Source: Klebsormidium nitens (Eukaryota; Streptophyta; Klebsormidiophyceae; Klebsormidiales; Klebsormidiaceae). From it: DNA of 64,000 nt. The stretch is from assembly GCA_000708835.1 (NCBI GenBank), contig DF237003.1, forward strand, positions 43,419-107,418, written 5' to 3'. The position numbers and the translations under genes were made by a program. Position 1 is the first letter of the stretch. Each line of letters begins with the position of its first letter. Shown piece after piece: positions 47,501 to 60,035 of the stretch. Below the pieces are notes generated by a model. The model made no database searches, was not told the DNA's origin, and worked only from the letters and a program-made list of their open reading frames with translations.

Positions 47501-50500
47501 GCGTTAAGGAAAATTGAGAAAGTCTTACAGCTCTGCTGACGCCTCTGACGTGCCATCACTGAAGCCTGCTTCTTCAGCTTCCTACACACATGATTCCATT
47601 CTTCTAACAATAGGTTGCGCAAACGCGCCACGTTAAGATGTCTTCTGAAGCAGTGATGTCCGCAAGCGGAAAAGTACAGTGTGTCAAGGATTTTTCTTAA
47701 CTTACTTCTCCCCTAAAAAGCCCTGACTCCACGTTTCTTCTTGTTGCTGCAGGCTGCGCCTTCGCCAATTGCGGCGCGAACAACCCGTGCGACCCCACTG
47801 CCACGTGTACTCTTTCCGGGGGAGTTCCCGTCTGCACGTGCCCTGCTGGCGTCAGCGGCAGCGGCTGGCTGTGCGAGAACCGGGACGCCGGCCTGCTTGC
47901 GGTCGGCGCCAGCAACAATTTCACTGTCCCGCCATTTGTCAACCTGACTGCTGGTGAGAAATGCCTCCTGTCTAGTTATCTTGTCAGCCTGGGCTGCCAG
48001 TGGGGAACGCCCCCTGTCAACTTACTTTTCAGCCCTGGCCGCCAGCTAGAAACGCCGCCCGTCTAGTTACTTGTCAGCCCTGGCTGCCACTAGAATTGCC
48101 CCCTGTCCACTTTTTTTGCCAGCCTGGCTGCCAGGAAGAAACGGCCCCTGTTCCGGAGTTAAGGTCAACCTCGGTTACCGTTTATTTGCCAGTAAGAAAC
48201 GCCCTTGTTTCGGGAGTAAGGTCAAAGTTCTGCTACCCTTTAACTTGCCTGTGAAAATCGCCCCCTCTTTGTGGGTTAGGATCAATCTTAGCTCCTGTTT
48301 GGCCTGTCAGTGTCCGAAGTCAATCATACTACAAGGATTGTCTTGCCTTCGTTCTGACGGCTGCCGGTCGAGCATTGGAAAAGCCCCCAGGTTTGGGTCC
48401 TGTTCGGGAGCGCTAAAGCCGCTTACGAGTGGACCAGACAGGTTACTGCATGGATTTATTAAAATTAGTATGCTCGCGGAGCGTCGAAAGAGCTGGTGTC
48501 CTGGCTGTAAGTCGAGCAGACTCTGCAATCTGACGTCACGAGCGCACAGAATGGGGAACTGCTGCTATGATTGACACATTTCTTGGCAGAGGAGCAAAAT
48601 CCCGTGAAGCAAAGGCACGCCTAGGTGCAGAAGCGAGCCCCTCTTTTTCCGAGCGATCTTATTGGTTCTGCGTTCCCCGTCCGAGCATACTTACAGCTGC
48701 CCCCAATCGAAACGGTGTCCATTTGCAGTGTCGTGCTGCCCGCGTTCTGCATATCCGCCGACAACAAACAAAGCAGCGCAATCTCTCCTGCAGGCTCCGG
48801 AGCTTCACCCTCCCAATACGCCGTGACCGTGAGCGGACCCCCCCCGGCCGGAACCACTTCCCCCGCCGCCGCCGTTGCCGCGGCTGAAGAAAGCTCGTCG
48901 ACCGGGCTGATTGCCGGGCTCGCCGGGGCGGGAGTCGGGGCGGTGGTCTTGCTCGGGGTGATAGTCGGGTGTCTCGTGTACCGAAAAAAGAAGCGCGCGC
49001 ACCATTTGCCGGTGGTCAAGGGTGACGTGGACGACGGAGGGGCCAAGATGAGCGCCGACAAGAGCGCCGTGGACAGAACTGCGAGCACAGTGTCGAGTGA
49101 GGAGATCCGGAGGGTGTTTGGTTTGGGAAGTTCGTTGGTTCCGCCGAGGTTTGCTCTGGTCGAATCTTGTGTATCTTTGTGAGTGTCTCTTTGACGTTCA
49201 AACGTGGCTTGACTTCTGGAAGCGGGCTGGCCCATGACCCATACACAGTTGTGTTGGCACGACTTACAGATCGTAAAGCGCACCTAAAGTCTGTTTCGGC
49301 GCAGAGAGCTGGTCTCTTCTGTTCTGCAAGCCCTAGATTGATCAACCCGCTTTGCGTTCCGGGCACCCTATTCTGATAGCCAGTTTCTGCTCAAGCCCCT
49401 ACCTAAAACCGTGTTCCGCTTGATCGGTCCTCACTTCGTCTTCAAAGCACCCTTCTGCAAAAGCCCCCCAAGCCAGCTTCCCGCTCATCGCCACGGCCTA
49501 GAAGGTTAACATTCCCAGCGCCAGAAACCCTGAATTGCGAAACGCTCGGTTCCAGCTGCGGAGTCGGACCCTACCTCACAAAAGGTAGGGTCTGGCTATA
49601 TCTCCGAAGCCAATTCCGAAGCACCTTTCTGCAGAAACATCAAGTCTTGTTTTCCGTCCCTCGCCCCAGCCTAAATGGTTAACAAACTCAAAGCCAGAAA
49701 ACCTAAAAGAGAATCGCTCGTTTCCAGCTGCGGAGGCGGACGCAGACGAGGCGCTTGGGTCTTCGTGGCGGCGCTTCACTTACTCGGAGCTCAAGGAGGC
49801 GACCGGGGGTTTCGCCCCGAGCGCACTTCTGGGGGAGGGCGCCTACGGGAAGGTTTACGTGGCAACCCTGGCTAATGGCTCGCAGGTGGCAGTCAAGCAG
49901 CTCAAATCCGGGAACCAAGGTGCGGCTTACGGGATTGTCGGTGTGCGCGCTTATGTCTTCTTTCATAGCGTGTGAATATGCCACAACACAACCGTTCTAC
50001 TTTGGCATACGGTTTCAGGGTGTAACGAACCTTAGGTCTGGCGATGCTTGGCGAGTGTCTTGTCAGGAGAGTACCGCGAACTGTAGCTTCGAGAAGAACG
50101 CCTTTTGGAACGGAACATATCCATTCCTCCAACGACTATAGCACAGATCGGCTCTCTTCAACAATGCCTACCCTTCGTAACGCACATCATTCTGCCAATT
50201 TTTCCGAGCCGCACGTTCATCTGCGCTCCCCCATCCTGACCAACGCTATGCCGCGCTTCGCCATGGAGAATGCACGTCTTCGGCGTATCCACACACTTGG
50301 TTGCGCCCCTCCACTCAAATACACGGGGTCGCGCGTAACTTGCGCAAGGCCTGGGCGAGCTTGGGGTTATGGGCGCGCTGGGCACTCTAAGCCGCGCGCG
50401 CTGCTGCGATCTGGTCACGACCTGAGATTCGAGAACCTCAAAACCCTCCATTTCTATTTCGTGCGTCTCCATCCTAACGCAAGCTTTCGCACGATTCTTC

Positions 50501-53500
50501 ACAGGGCCTGGGGCGAGGGCAAGTTTCTAAGCGACTGGGCACGCTGGGCCGCGCGCGCACCGCAACCTGGTCGGACTCAAAACCGAAAACTGCAAAGCCC
50601 TAAACCCAATCTTTAAACTTAAAACCCTGAACGCTTCTGTGCTCGCAGTGCCTGGGCGAGCTGGGCACGCTCGGCCGCGCGCGCACCGCAACCTGGTCGG
50701 ACTCAATACCGAAAACTGCAAAGCCCTAAGCCTTAAGCCCTGAACCTTGAAACCCTAAGAGATCTCCGCGCTTCTCCATCTTAATGCACGGTGTTGCGCG
50801 ATTTTGACGGAGGGCCTGGGCGAGCACGAGTTTTTGAAGGAGTTGGGCTGGGCCATGTGCGCCACCGCAACTTGGTCGCTCCCTAGATTCTTGGAAATCA
50901 GTGATTACTAACAGAGTTTCTCCGTCGTTAAGCCCGCTTTCGCGCCTTTCTGTAGGGCCTGGGCGAGCGCGAATTCCTAGGCGAGCTGGGCACGCTAAGG
51001 CACGTGCGGCACCGCAATCTGGTCCTAACCTCAAAAACCTCTGAACCCCAAAACTCTAAAACCTTGCAGTCTTTCTGTGCGTCTTCATCTCAATGCAAGC
51101 TTTCGCGCATTCCTGCAGGGCCTGGGCGAGCGCGAGTTTCTAGGCGAGCTGGGCACGCTGGGCCGCGTGCGTCACCGCAATCTGGTTGCGCTGCGTGGCT
51201 ACTGCATCACGCCTGACGCGTGCTTCCTCGTCCTCGACTACGCTCCCAACGGGAACCTCGATGCCGCGCTGCGCAGCAGTGAGTCTGTGCGTCTGCTTGT
51301 TAGTCGAACTTGCTATCTCCTCCCATGTTTACAGCTTGATGTGGCTCGTTAGTTGGGCTCTAACGGGAACCTGGATGCCGCGCTGCGCATCAGTGAGTCC
51401 ATGCGTCACTTTTTGGGTTGAGCTTGCTATCCCTCCCAGGGTTACCATTTGATGTGGCTCATTAGCGCTCTGGAAACCAGGAAAGCTTGTTCCTTCTCCT
51501 GTTGCCCTGGACTACGCCTCCAATGCAAACCTGGATGCCGGGCTGCGCAGCAGTGAGGCTGGGATTACGTGTTCCTGTTCGAACTTGCTGTTCCCTCCAA
51601 TTTACGTTGAACGGGGCTCATTGGCGCCCTGCTTTCCTGTCCGAATCTGCAATCTCAATTCTGATCTCACACCTTGATGTGGCTCATTGTGCGCCGTGTA
51701 ACAGTAGATTTGGTTCTCAATTCCCTGATTGAGTTGCGCTCCCTTTACTGGACCCCTTTCCCCCACTTGTGTTCCCCTGAGATTCCCCAGACTTTGCTCC
51801 GAACCTTTTGTATCGCTCTTAATTCTGTTGCTTGGCTTGCATGGATCGAGCCGTCGCCTACGTTCGCCTCTTCCTTGTGTCCGAAGTTTGAGCGCCCTTT
51901 TCTCCATCTACTTCCCTTCCTTGAGAAGCTTAGAGGCTTCGCTTCTGTTCCTCGCCTATCGGCCCTTCGTACGTGCAGTCCCGCTGTTCTTGCCTTGTTC
52001 TGCTTCGCAGCTTCTAAAGCGTGTCCGCGACTTTTGTGCTGACGTTTTAAATACCAAAATCAGCAGATCGCAACGACCATCAGTCACGGTTTGGCGTTGG
52101 CGAGCAGACTAGCTTAAAAGTTTGCGGAGGAAAGCTTTACTCAACTGACGCCGTGTATCTCTGTCCAGCTTCTTCGCCCCCCCTGGACTGGGAGACACGT
52201 GTCAACATCGCGTGGGGCGCGGCGCGCGGGCTGTCGTATTTACACAACGACACGGAGCCGTCGATTCTGCACCGCGACATCAAGCCCGCCAACATCCTGC
52301 TGGACGCCAAGATGCAGGCGCAGGTGAGGCCGGAATTCTGCTCCAGGAACGGAAAGACGCCCGGAAACGGAAGTGCAAATTCGAACAGGAACTTCTTGCG
52401 GGACGACGTCGTGATTTACGAGAGGTGAGGGTTCGTGCTTCTTTGCAAGATCTGGGGGTGGCTACCTAGTAAGGAGAGAGCACGGCGCAAGCATGTGAAT
52501 CTTGCGGTTCAAGGAGTGAAGGTCACAATTTTTATCAAGTGCCGCGAAGTGGGCGCTTTGTTTCTGAAAGGAGGGTATTTCTTTATCGAACCACCATCCG
52601 TCTATAGCCTCTATCCGGGCAGGTCAAAGCGCCGCCTAAAAATTGCATTTCCGGACGAACGCGCTCACATTCCCGTATTCCGATCAACATATCAGTCGCT
52701 CCTTGTGCTGAATTGGACCTGTGCCCTGCAAGGATTGGCCTTCGTCGTCATTCCGCACCACCATCTCCCTGGTTCGCAAATCTTCTTGCAAATTTAAGGA
52801 CAAATATGAGCACCTGACTAAGGACTCGAGGAATTCTGAAATCCTTTGCATAAACTGTTTGCAGCTGACCGCCCGATTTTGTCCCTCAGGTCGCCGACTT
52901 TGGGCTGGCGAAGCTGCTGGAGGAGGGCGACAGCCACCTCAGCACGCACCTGCGCGGCACATACGGCTACGTCGCACCAGAGTACGCGCTCAACGGGCAG
53001 GTGCGCTGTTTCAAGCTTTGGTGCCTCGGTTTATGTTGGTCCTATCGAGGATTTCTCATTGCAACGAACACCGCTGCTTCCGAGGGACAAAGAACAGGAG
53101 GCGAAATTCGCATCCTGCATTCTGCAAAGGCAGAAGACGAGCTCGGCTGGCCGGTATCAGTGCTCCGATTGCAGAGGACGCAATTAAGAAAGAGACTGCA
53201 GGGGTTTGCAGCGCATCAGACGGGAGGGCATTACTTCTCAAGCGCGATCTGCTTAGAAGGGCTGCCATACGGCTGTATTCGGTTTCTTCCTATTCTCGGA
53301 GTCGACGCTGTTGCAGAACGTACCCCGTCAATTCACGGACTTGCTGCATAGAACTCGTATGCGGTCCGTTGTGACCTTCTCTAACTTCGATCACGCGTCA
53401 CAGGACTCGGCCCCCCGGAGACGAACCCACTCGATTGTATTTCATCCTTCACCGTTGTCCTCCTGCCGCCCTGCTGACGTCACTTCCCCCCGGCAGGTGA

Positions 53501-54722
53501 CGAAGCGGAGTGACGTGTACAGCTTCGGCGTGGTGCTGCTGGAGATTCTGACGGGCTACCGGGCGCTCGAGCTGACGCCCGAGGGCAACCGCAAGAACCT
53601 AGTGGACGCCGTAAGGATTATGCAAACAAGTGTCCTCACCGACCTGCTTTTAGGAGCGGATGTGGACAGTCGGAGATTGAGATGGTCTAACCTTCGAAAT
53701 CCAATAGTCATCAGTGGGTTACTTTTTTGATCGTGTTTCGCTTCTTGGTCCTCCTGTAACGCCAGAGCATCTGAATCTCGTTTGGCGCCTGTCCGCCCAT
53801 TTGTACGCTCAGTCCGAAACACGTCTGAATCAGGTCTGAAACAATCTGAACTCGATCTGAACCTTACTTCGATTCGGATTTGATTCAGATGTTATTCAGA
53901 CAAAAGCTTTCTCAAAGTGGCACTGGGTCGAGCTTCCAGTCTGTATAGATGCATTACGACCTGGAGCAACGACTGCAGAACACAGTCTCTCATGCAGCTG
54001 TGAACAAAATGCAGCTGACGAAATCCTAGGGGCTTCGTCAATTTCAAAAGCTCGAGCGATCGGGCGAGAACCACCCGTCATTTCACTGCTTGCTACTTCC
54101 GAATTCCTATTGACTTTAAGCTTTGACCCCGTTGGGCCATGAGCAGAGCATGGGCGCTCGCCTTCTGGGCTGCGGTCTCCATTCTCCTCACCCCCAAATC
54201 TTGACCATGAATCCGGTCAGAATCCTCTCTGTAGTAGACCAAATGAAAAGGCAGTACTTCCAAAGCACACACTAGGCTTACCCACCCCCCTCCGCTCAGG
54301 TGACGCGAACCGCCCACAAGACGCCGGGGCGCCAGCAGCCGCTGGTAATAATGGACCCCCGGCTGGAAAAGCAGTTCTCCACTTCCGCGGCGCTCCGCAT
54401 GATCACGCTGGCTCTCGCGTGCTGCGCGAGTGAGGACTCCCGCCGGCCCGACATGGCCGACGTCCTGTACGAGCTGGAGAGTCTTTCCAGGGGGGAGCCT
54501 GGGCCCGGGTTCCGGATCCCCCAGACCGAGCCGGCGGACGACGGCTCGGGTGACTGGTTCGGGCCGGTGCGGACTGGGAGCCTTGGGATGCAGTCAGGGA
54601 GTACGGCGCAGTCGAGCGTCCCGAGCCATTCCACGTGGAGCGAGATGAGTGGCGTCAGCAGGAGCGAGGGGCATCAGATGAGCATAGCGTATCAGATGTC
54701 CATGCTGAGTCAGGGCCGGTAG
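41590..54722 (+). CDS. RLK-2: paralogue of RLK-1 with beta-helix/EGF ectodomain and kinase; frame broken after exon 12
   Basis: Exons: 41590-41665, 42507-42600, 43006-43117, 43598-43666, 44320-44428, 45005-45147, 45885-45994, 46542-46614, 47155-47422, 47753-47953, 48794-49096, 49728-49919, 51119-51278, 52169-52323, 52890-53000, 53497-53610, 54300-54722. Structure, exon lengths and phases follow RLK-1: signal peptide, beta-helix repeats, EGF module (CAFANCG..CDPTATC), membrane span ([17 protein letters not shown]), and a kinase with [25 protein letters not shown] and APE. The break: exon 12 is 192 nt against 191 in RLK-1, owing to one extra base within 49907-49919, so its phase no longer fits exon 13 and a stop follows about 37 codons later. 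Exons 13-17 are otherwise open and keep every catalytic motif. It is thus a young pseudogene, a receptor truncated in the kinase, or a sequence error. Intron 1 is still alignable to RLK-1, pointing to a fairly recent duplication. Confidence 0.9.
49447..49745 (+). repeat. Tandem duplication of about 173 bp covering the acceptor of RLK-2 exon 12
   Basis: The segment with AAGGTTAAC..CCAGAAA..CGCTCG-TTCCAG|CTGCGGA appears at 49447-49570 and again at 49619-49740; GGTTAACA is at 49504 and GGTTAACA at 49677. The first copy keeps an acceptor but diverges after about ten exon bases, so it is a decoy or dead copy. Confidence 0.8.
50495..51565 (+). repeat. Array of partial copies of RLK-2 exon 13
   Basis: Before the true exon 13 (51119-51278) lie four degraded copies of its 5' half, each starting AG|GGCCTGGG(C)GAG or similar, at about 50500, 50648, 50812 and 50957; the last is best preserved. 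After it lie two copies of its 3' half with donor (AACCTGGATGCCG.GCTGCGC) at about 51367 and 51528. Spacing runs from 145 to 165 bp. None encodes a whole exon. Confidence 0.88.
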
Positions 54723-56668
54723 GATGCGCGCGCAGCGGCGTTAAGATGGTGATGCGTTTTGTCGCGAGGGGTCAAATAGGTCGTACCTGTAGATCCTCTA
54801 AAGAGGTGCCCGCCGGTCAATGTTGCAAGGCGAGAGGGCAAGAGTTGAGCGTTTTGCAAGCTCTTTGCGAGGATCATGATAATGTTTGCCAATGTAACAT
54901 AGGTGAAAAAACAAAAAATAAAGTAATGTAGAGTAAGGTAAGATAAAGTACGATAAAGTGAGGTAAAGTAAGATCGAGATTGCACTATTTCATGTCTCCA
55001 GATTCTTTGGAAGCAACATTACGCCGATACTGATGCTCTGGCTGCCCGCCTGAGCTGTACTCGCGGCAACAGTCGGGGTAGACTAACATGTGTGCTTTGA
55101 TTGGGTCGCTAAGCTGCGACATGATACGTCATGCAATGAGTATCCGGGCCGCGATCGGACACAGAATGAGCTATGCAGCGAACTAGCTAGCTTGCAAAGT
55201 TTTCAGCGCATATACGGAGCGCGTACATACGTAATGTTGCTGCTCGCCTAAATATACTCGGTCCAGTTTCATGTTGTGCCAGGCAATATGATAGAGCGGA
55301 TGCCTGGCTGCAGCCGCGGGGCGGCCACCACGTTGCATGGTTCAAAGCCGCGCATAAGCTGCATGGTGCGCCGGGCATTGGTTTAAGGATTTGAAGCAGA
55401 AAAGCCCATGGGGCGGCGCATTGAACAATCGCCTGTTGCGCACGGCCCTTGACTCAAATCATTTCGGAGGTCCAAGGAGTCAATGCCTGCCACTGAGCTG
55501 GCGGCTGCATGCGGGCATCGGGCCTTCCATGCCTCTCCGGGCAAGTCAGCCGCACAAGTCACAAAGTCCTAGCACCTTTACAATTCTCGCTTTGCATAAA
55601 ACTTAGCTTTCCTTCGATTCTGAGACGCGCAAATTTGCGATGTGCACCAGGACCGTACTCGGAGGCAGCGGAGCCAAAAGAGTCATTAAGAGCCGTTATA
55701 GCCTAAAGCTGCACATGCTAATGCTCAGGTTTTCAGCTGCTTGATTGAAACTGAGGCACAATTAATCCGATCAGGGCCTGCCGCCAGGTTGACTATCATT
55801 AAGTTACGATCACGTTTTAGTGCGCGGGCAGCTCATGCGGATAAGGTAGCTCAATGAGCTGAGCGGCCTTTGTGCTTCGTGCGCGCGATCATGCAAGCCT
55901 GCCGCTACCATTGGCAACCTCCCACCAATCGGCAATGCACCTTATGCCCAGCTTGACAAGCAGATGCTTAGTGGCTTAGGAATAGACCTCCTGACTCTGC
56001 CCGTGAATGCAGCATGTCATCAGGGCTATGATCGACGATTTATGGAATCTCTTGAGTAACTTGTTCTTCCAGTCTGTGGCCTGGCGCATGTTCTCCAAAT
56101 CCCGAAGTGCCACGTGTAGCACCTAGATACTGTACCGGAGTCGCTCCGGGCCGTCCCTCCTGTGACTGTATGATTCTGAGGAGCTCGCCGGAAAGTATGC
56201 TGATGCCACAACGCTATTCTCGCCATTACTGATCCCACGCTGCACAAACGCAAGAACAAGGCTGATTTAGGTGCGCCGCTCGAGAAGTCCTTCCACCAAA
56301 AAGCTGACTTTTGCAGCAGTCGATGACATCCGAAGAGGGCCGCTATAGTAACTGATTGCCGAATTCGGGAGCAGACTCGCTTTCCATTGCTTAGATATGC
56401 ACTTGTGCAAGTCATTGTCACGCGTCTATCGAAGAAAGGTTCATGCTAAGATTGGGTGAACATCTGACGACTACTGAGGACAAAACAATGATGAGTTCAG
56501 CCGTGCTCGTCTTCTAGCTCTGAAGGTCTGCCCGTTCAGCAGCTGAGAGTTCTCTCCCCCAAGTTGAATACATCAGAAGTGATTACCTGTCTCTGATGAG
56601 GCGGCTGTTGATCAGTTAGTAGCCAAATTAAAGCCATTCCCTGGAGGTTCCAGTGCTGCAGCCTCAAC
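54723..56668. other. Intergenic between RLK-2 and SPO11
   Basis: No gene is recognised. After the RLK-2 stop there is an A/G-rich simple repeat (54914-54975). The rest contains only short frames without motifs; a 131-codon minus frame at 56026-56421 has no recognisable domain. Confidence 0.5.
54914..54975. repeat. Degenerate AAAGTA/GATAAAGT simple repeat
   Basis: Variants of RTAAAGTA and AAGGTAAGATA follow each other for about 60 bp just downstream of the RLK-2 stop codon. It is a low-complexity stretch in the presumed 3' region. Confidence 0.7.
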
Positions 56669-59600
56669 ATGGCAAGAGATGCATCTAGCGAGGAGATGGA
56701 AGAATTCCTGGTAGCCGACATTGCACCTGCTGCGGAGGTAATGTACATTCTTATCAAATATTGATCTGAACGGAAGACGCGCCAGGAATGCGGCTCTAAC
56801 AGTGCGTTCGGCAGCCAAATTTGACCAAAGAACAATCTCATCGTTGGCCTCAAACCTCTGGACCTCTAGACTTTGTCTCGAGATGAGGACGACCACTCAG
56901 GCACAGCGAATCTGAAGCCCTGCCATACTCCCAACCAAACACCCCTATCGCTGATCAAAGGGAACCATCTTGAACCTCAGCTATGCCAAGACCTGGAATA
57001 CATCTTAATCTCGCGGCCTTTCGAGCAGGTATGCGCTCGCATTGAGCAGCTCGTGGTACGCTTCCTCTTGGCAGCGTCTGATGACGAGGATCCTACGGTG
57101 CTCGACTTCGACATGGTGAGCTGCTGATAATTCTCGGCTTCCAAGATCGATGGTGTTAAAGAGACACACTGACAAGTGCTACATGCGGAGCACGTGTAAG
57201 ATATCGCAAAGTGCTTAGCTGAACTCCGCGCATGCTTTCTGTGCCTCCAGGTAGACCGAAATACAAGGAACGGGGTCTACTTCGATGGTAGGGACGAGCA
57301 GAATGGTGCAAACGCGGCTCTATACCTGGTGGGAGGGACGAGGACCATCTCGTTACGCAGCGGAAACACCAGGAGCTATTTGCGGGGTCCGCCTCAATGC
57401 CCATACTCCTTCTTTCGAGATAATTTAAAAGATATGGACTCTCCTCTCTTGCAGTTTCTTCAATCATGTAGGTCAGCTTCAGATTAGTGCCATAGCCAGA
57501 TTGTACGAAGAACGAAGACAAAATGAACGAACGTTGACAAGCGGTGGTCAATCAATCATGGATTCTTGTCGAACTTCTTTCAGCATCTGACGAATGACAA
57601 TCTTTTCGACAGTTTGGAAGGTCCTAGAACAGTCCTACAAGCTCCTTTTAGCGCGGAAATCGTGTACCTTGCGAGAGGTGAGCCTTCTTTACCGTAAACT
57701 TACCGAATATCCTCGATACAATCATTGTGCTTTGATTTGGTGATTGAACTGCATACTTTTCTGGATTCTGGATCCCTTTTATCAACTAAATTCACATCGA
57801 AGCACACCAGAGCTGCATAGATTGTCCGGTGAATGTGCATGGCTGAAGGTTTAGTGCAACCTTGCAGCTCTATTACGTTCTGGTGTCGCAAGCGTCTGAG
57901 TACTTTTCGAACCAGTCGCAAGTCAACGAGGCTATTCAAGGTGAGGCTTCTACTCATGGCAGACATGCAGCACGATTGACACCTCTGACAATGTTATATC
58001 CACAGTGTCTACTTATGGAAGCACTTCCTTTTCCCTCTGTTCACTAAAATACTAATACTAATGTTTGCCTTCTATCTTCGAACCAGTCCTTTCCTCTCGA
58101 ACGGAAAAATGATTGCTGATCATCGGTCTTCGTATTCGGAAGCTACAGACCAATGTTGTGAATTTTCTGTAACTCTCCATATTCATTCAAGGTTGGATAC
58201 AAAGTATGCCCCTCGCGAAACGATTGGCCTTGGCGTTTCTGCAGATTGCGTCTCCCTGCTCCGATGCACTCGCCAGAGCCTTGGCATCGTGGCAGCCAGC
58301 AGGGGCGCAGTGGTTGGGCGTCTGATGATCAAAGAGCGTCCCACCAGCCGCTGGATCGATTGCACACAGCTCGGAACGAACGGCATGCAGATAACGGGCG
58401 ACATCCGCAGCCTGGAAGCCTACACTTTCCAGTCCGATGCTAGATACATTCTTGTTGTGGAAAAGGACGCGGTCTTTCAGCGACTGTCAGAGGACCGTTT
58501 CTTTATGGCGGTTCCGAGCATCCTCGTCACGGCGAAGGGCTTCCCGGACCTCGCAACTAGGTGAACATTCCTCAAAACAAAGTAGATCAAAGTCTTCCAG
58601 ACAAGCTCCTTCGTTTTCATTGCTGAGGTATGCAAACATCACACGTTTGCACACATTACTCATCCTCAAGAAAGTGCTTCGTGACTCAGGGTCTGAATAA
58701 AGCCGCACGTACTTTGGTGCTTCGCTTTCAGGGCATTTTTGCGGCTTCTTCACACGAGCTTTCCGCAAGTACCGATCTTCGTCCTCGTGGACTGGTAAGT
58801 GTGGCCTTCTTGACGTAATCAGCCCCTGTAGCCACCTTGAGCTTGAAGTCGCTTTGGACGCCGACACTGATCCCGCTTATCGGATCCGCTTGATTTGTAC
58901 ATCTTTGCCATGTATTTCTGGGCCAGGATGTATCCAACCGCAAGTGCTTGGGAATTACGGTGTGACCTTGATTCTGTTTACGGGACAGGAACCCCTCGGG
59001 GCTTGGCATCCTCTGTGTCTACCGTTTTGGAAGCATCCGCATGGCCCTCGAAGGCTCTCGATACGGTGAGATCTCAACCGTTTGAGTCGCAAAAGGTGTC
59101 ATCTTCGTAATAGAGGAAAGTCATGGAGTAAAGCTCCCGGATGTTAAGGTTTTCAGCTGAATGGAAGAAAGTGTAATCTACCAGTCACCTTGCTTGATGC
59201 ATCCCCTGATCAATCTTGCTGGAGTGGGAGGCAGACTGAGATGCTTGTTTCTGATATTTTGCCTTCGGCTGTGTTATTACTTGGGGCTATTTCACCACGA
59301 AGCGACAATCTCCGAAGTCTTGCTTGGATTGTTGCAGTGTGCGACGTCAAGTGGCTCGGCCTTCGGTCGGAAGACGTGCCACAAATCGCAGCACGGGGCC
59401 TCCAGCCGTTGACTGCGAGAGATCGAGCACTGATCGCCAACATGAAGCTGGCGCCTCACATCCGAGTGAGCAGTGCATTACCAATGACTATTTGTTCTCT
59501 GGACCATCATCTTGTGTCATGCACGTTCTGTGAAGAAGTATCTAGTCTCATACCAAGAAGACGTGTCTTCTGAGAACGCTCAGGTAAAAGACTCGCATCT

Positions 59601-60035
59601 TAGACCGTTTCTATAACGACTTGCAAGAACTTATTTTTTCGTACTATGGGAAAGCCTGCAAGCATCGTGCATCGCCAGCAGAAAATTGCGCTTCGTTGTC
59701 TAGCTAGCCTCCAGGGGGCTTATTGCGTTGACCGTGCCCGAATTGAACGGGCACTTTCTGACATTTGCTCGCCCTAACTAGTTTTCTGCTTGCAATAGGA
59801 CGTTTTTGTGTGTCTTATCGAGCGTTGCTGCAGTCGAAGTGGCTGGAATGCCTCATCGGCCAGGCGAGAAATCCACGCAATCTCTCGCATGCAGAACAAT
59901 CCTGCTTATCTGGAGGAGTTCGAGAACATGGAGGCTGGCGGAATGAGAGCCGAAATTGAGGCTTTATATGCTCAAGGCAACAATGACCTCGGTCAGTACA
60001 TTACGAACAAAATAGTGCGAGGGCAGTATCTTTAG
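56669..60035 (+). CDS. SPO11-1: SPO11 meiotic double-strand-break protein (10 exons, 437 aa)
   Basis: Exons: 56669-56737, 56870-57115, 57251-57386, 57613-57677, 57868-57940, 58245-58560, 58732-58794, 58989-59065, 59338-59465, 59895-60035; phases fit and the sum is 438 codons with the stop. SPO11 is the topoisomerase-VI-A-like enzyme that makes meiotic DNA breaks through a tyrosine-DNA link. Visible: WKVLEQSYKLL and LRELYYVLV with the catalytic tyrosine pair (174-175), FSNQSQVNEAIQ, SLGIVAASRG, the Toprim glutamate in VVEKDAVFQRL (E269), ILVTAKGFPDLATR, VDWNPSGLGIL and the closing RAEIEALY. The D-W-N-P form (instead of D-x-D) is, from memory, typical of plant SPO11-1 rather than SPO11-2. Exon 3 ends at a non-consensus donor (G|GTCCGC), chosen because it alone joins the frame to WKVL. 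The start codon is the first in-phase ATG with a good donor; the N-terminus is the least sure part. Confidence 0.93.

Noticed and set aside
56026-56421. 131-codon minus-strand frame before SPO11
   Set aside because: No recognisable domain, no partner exons, and no paralogue in the window.
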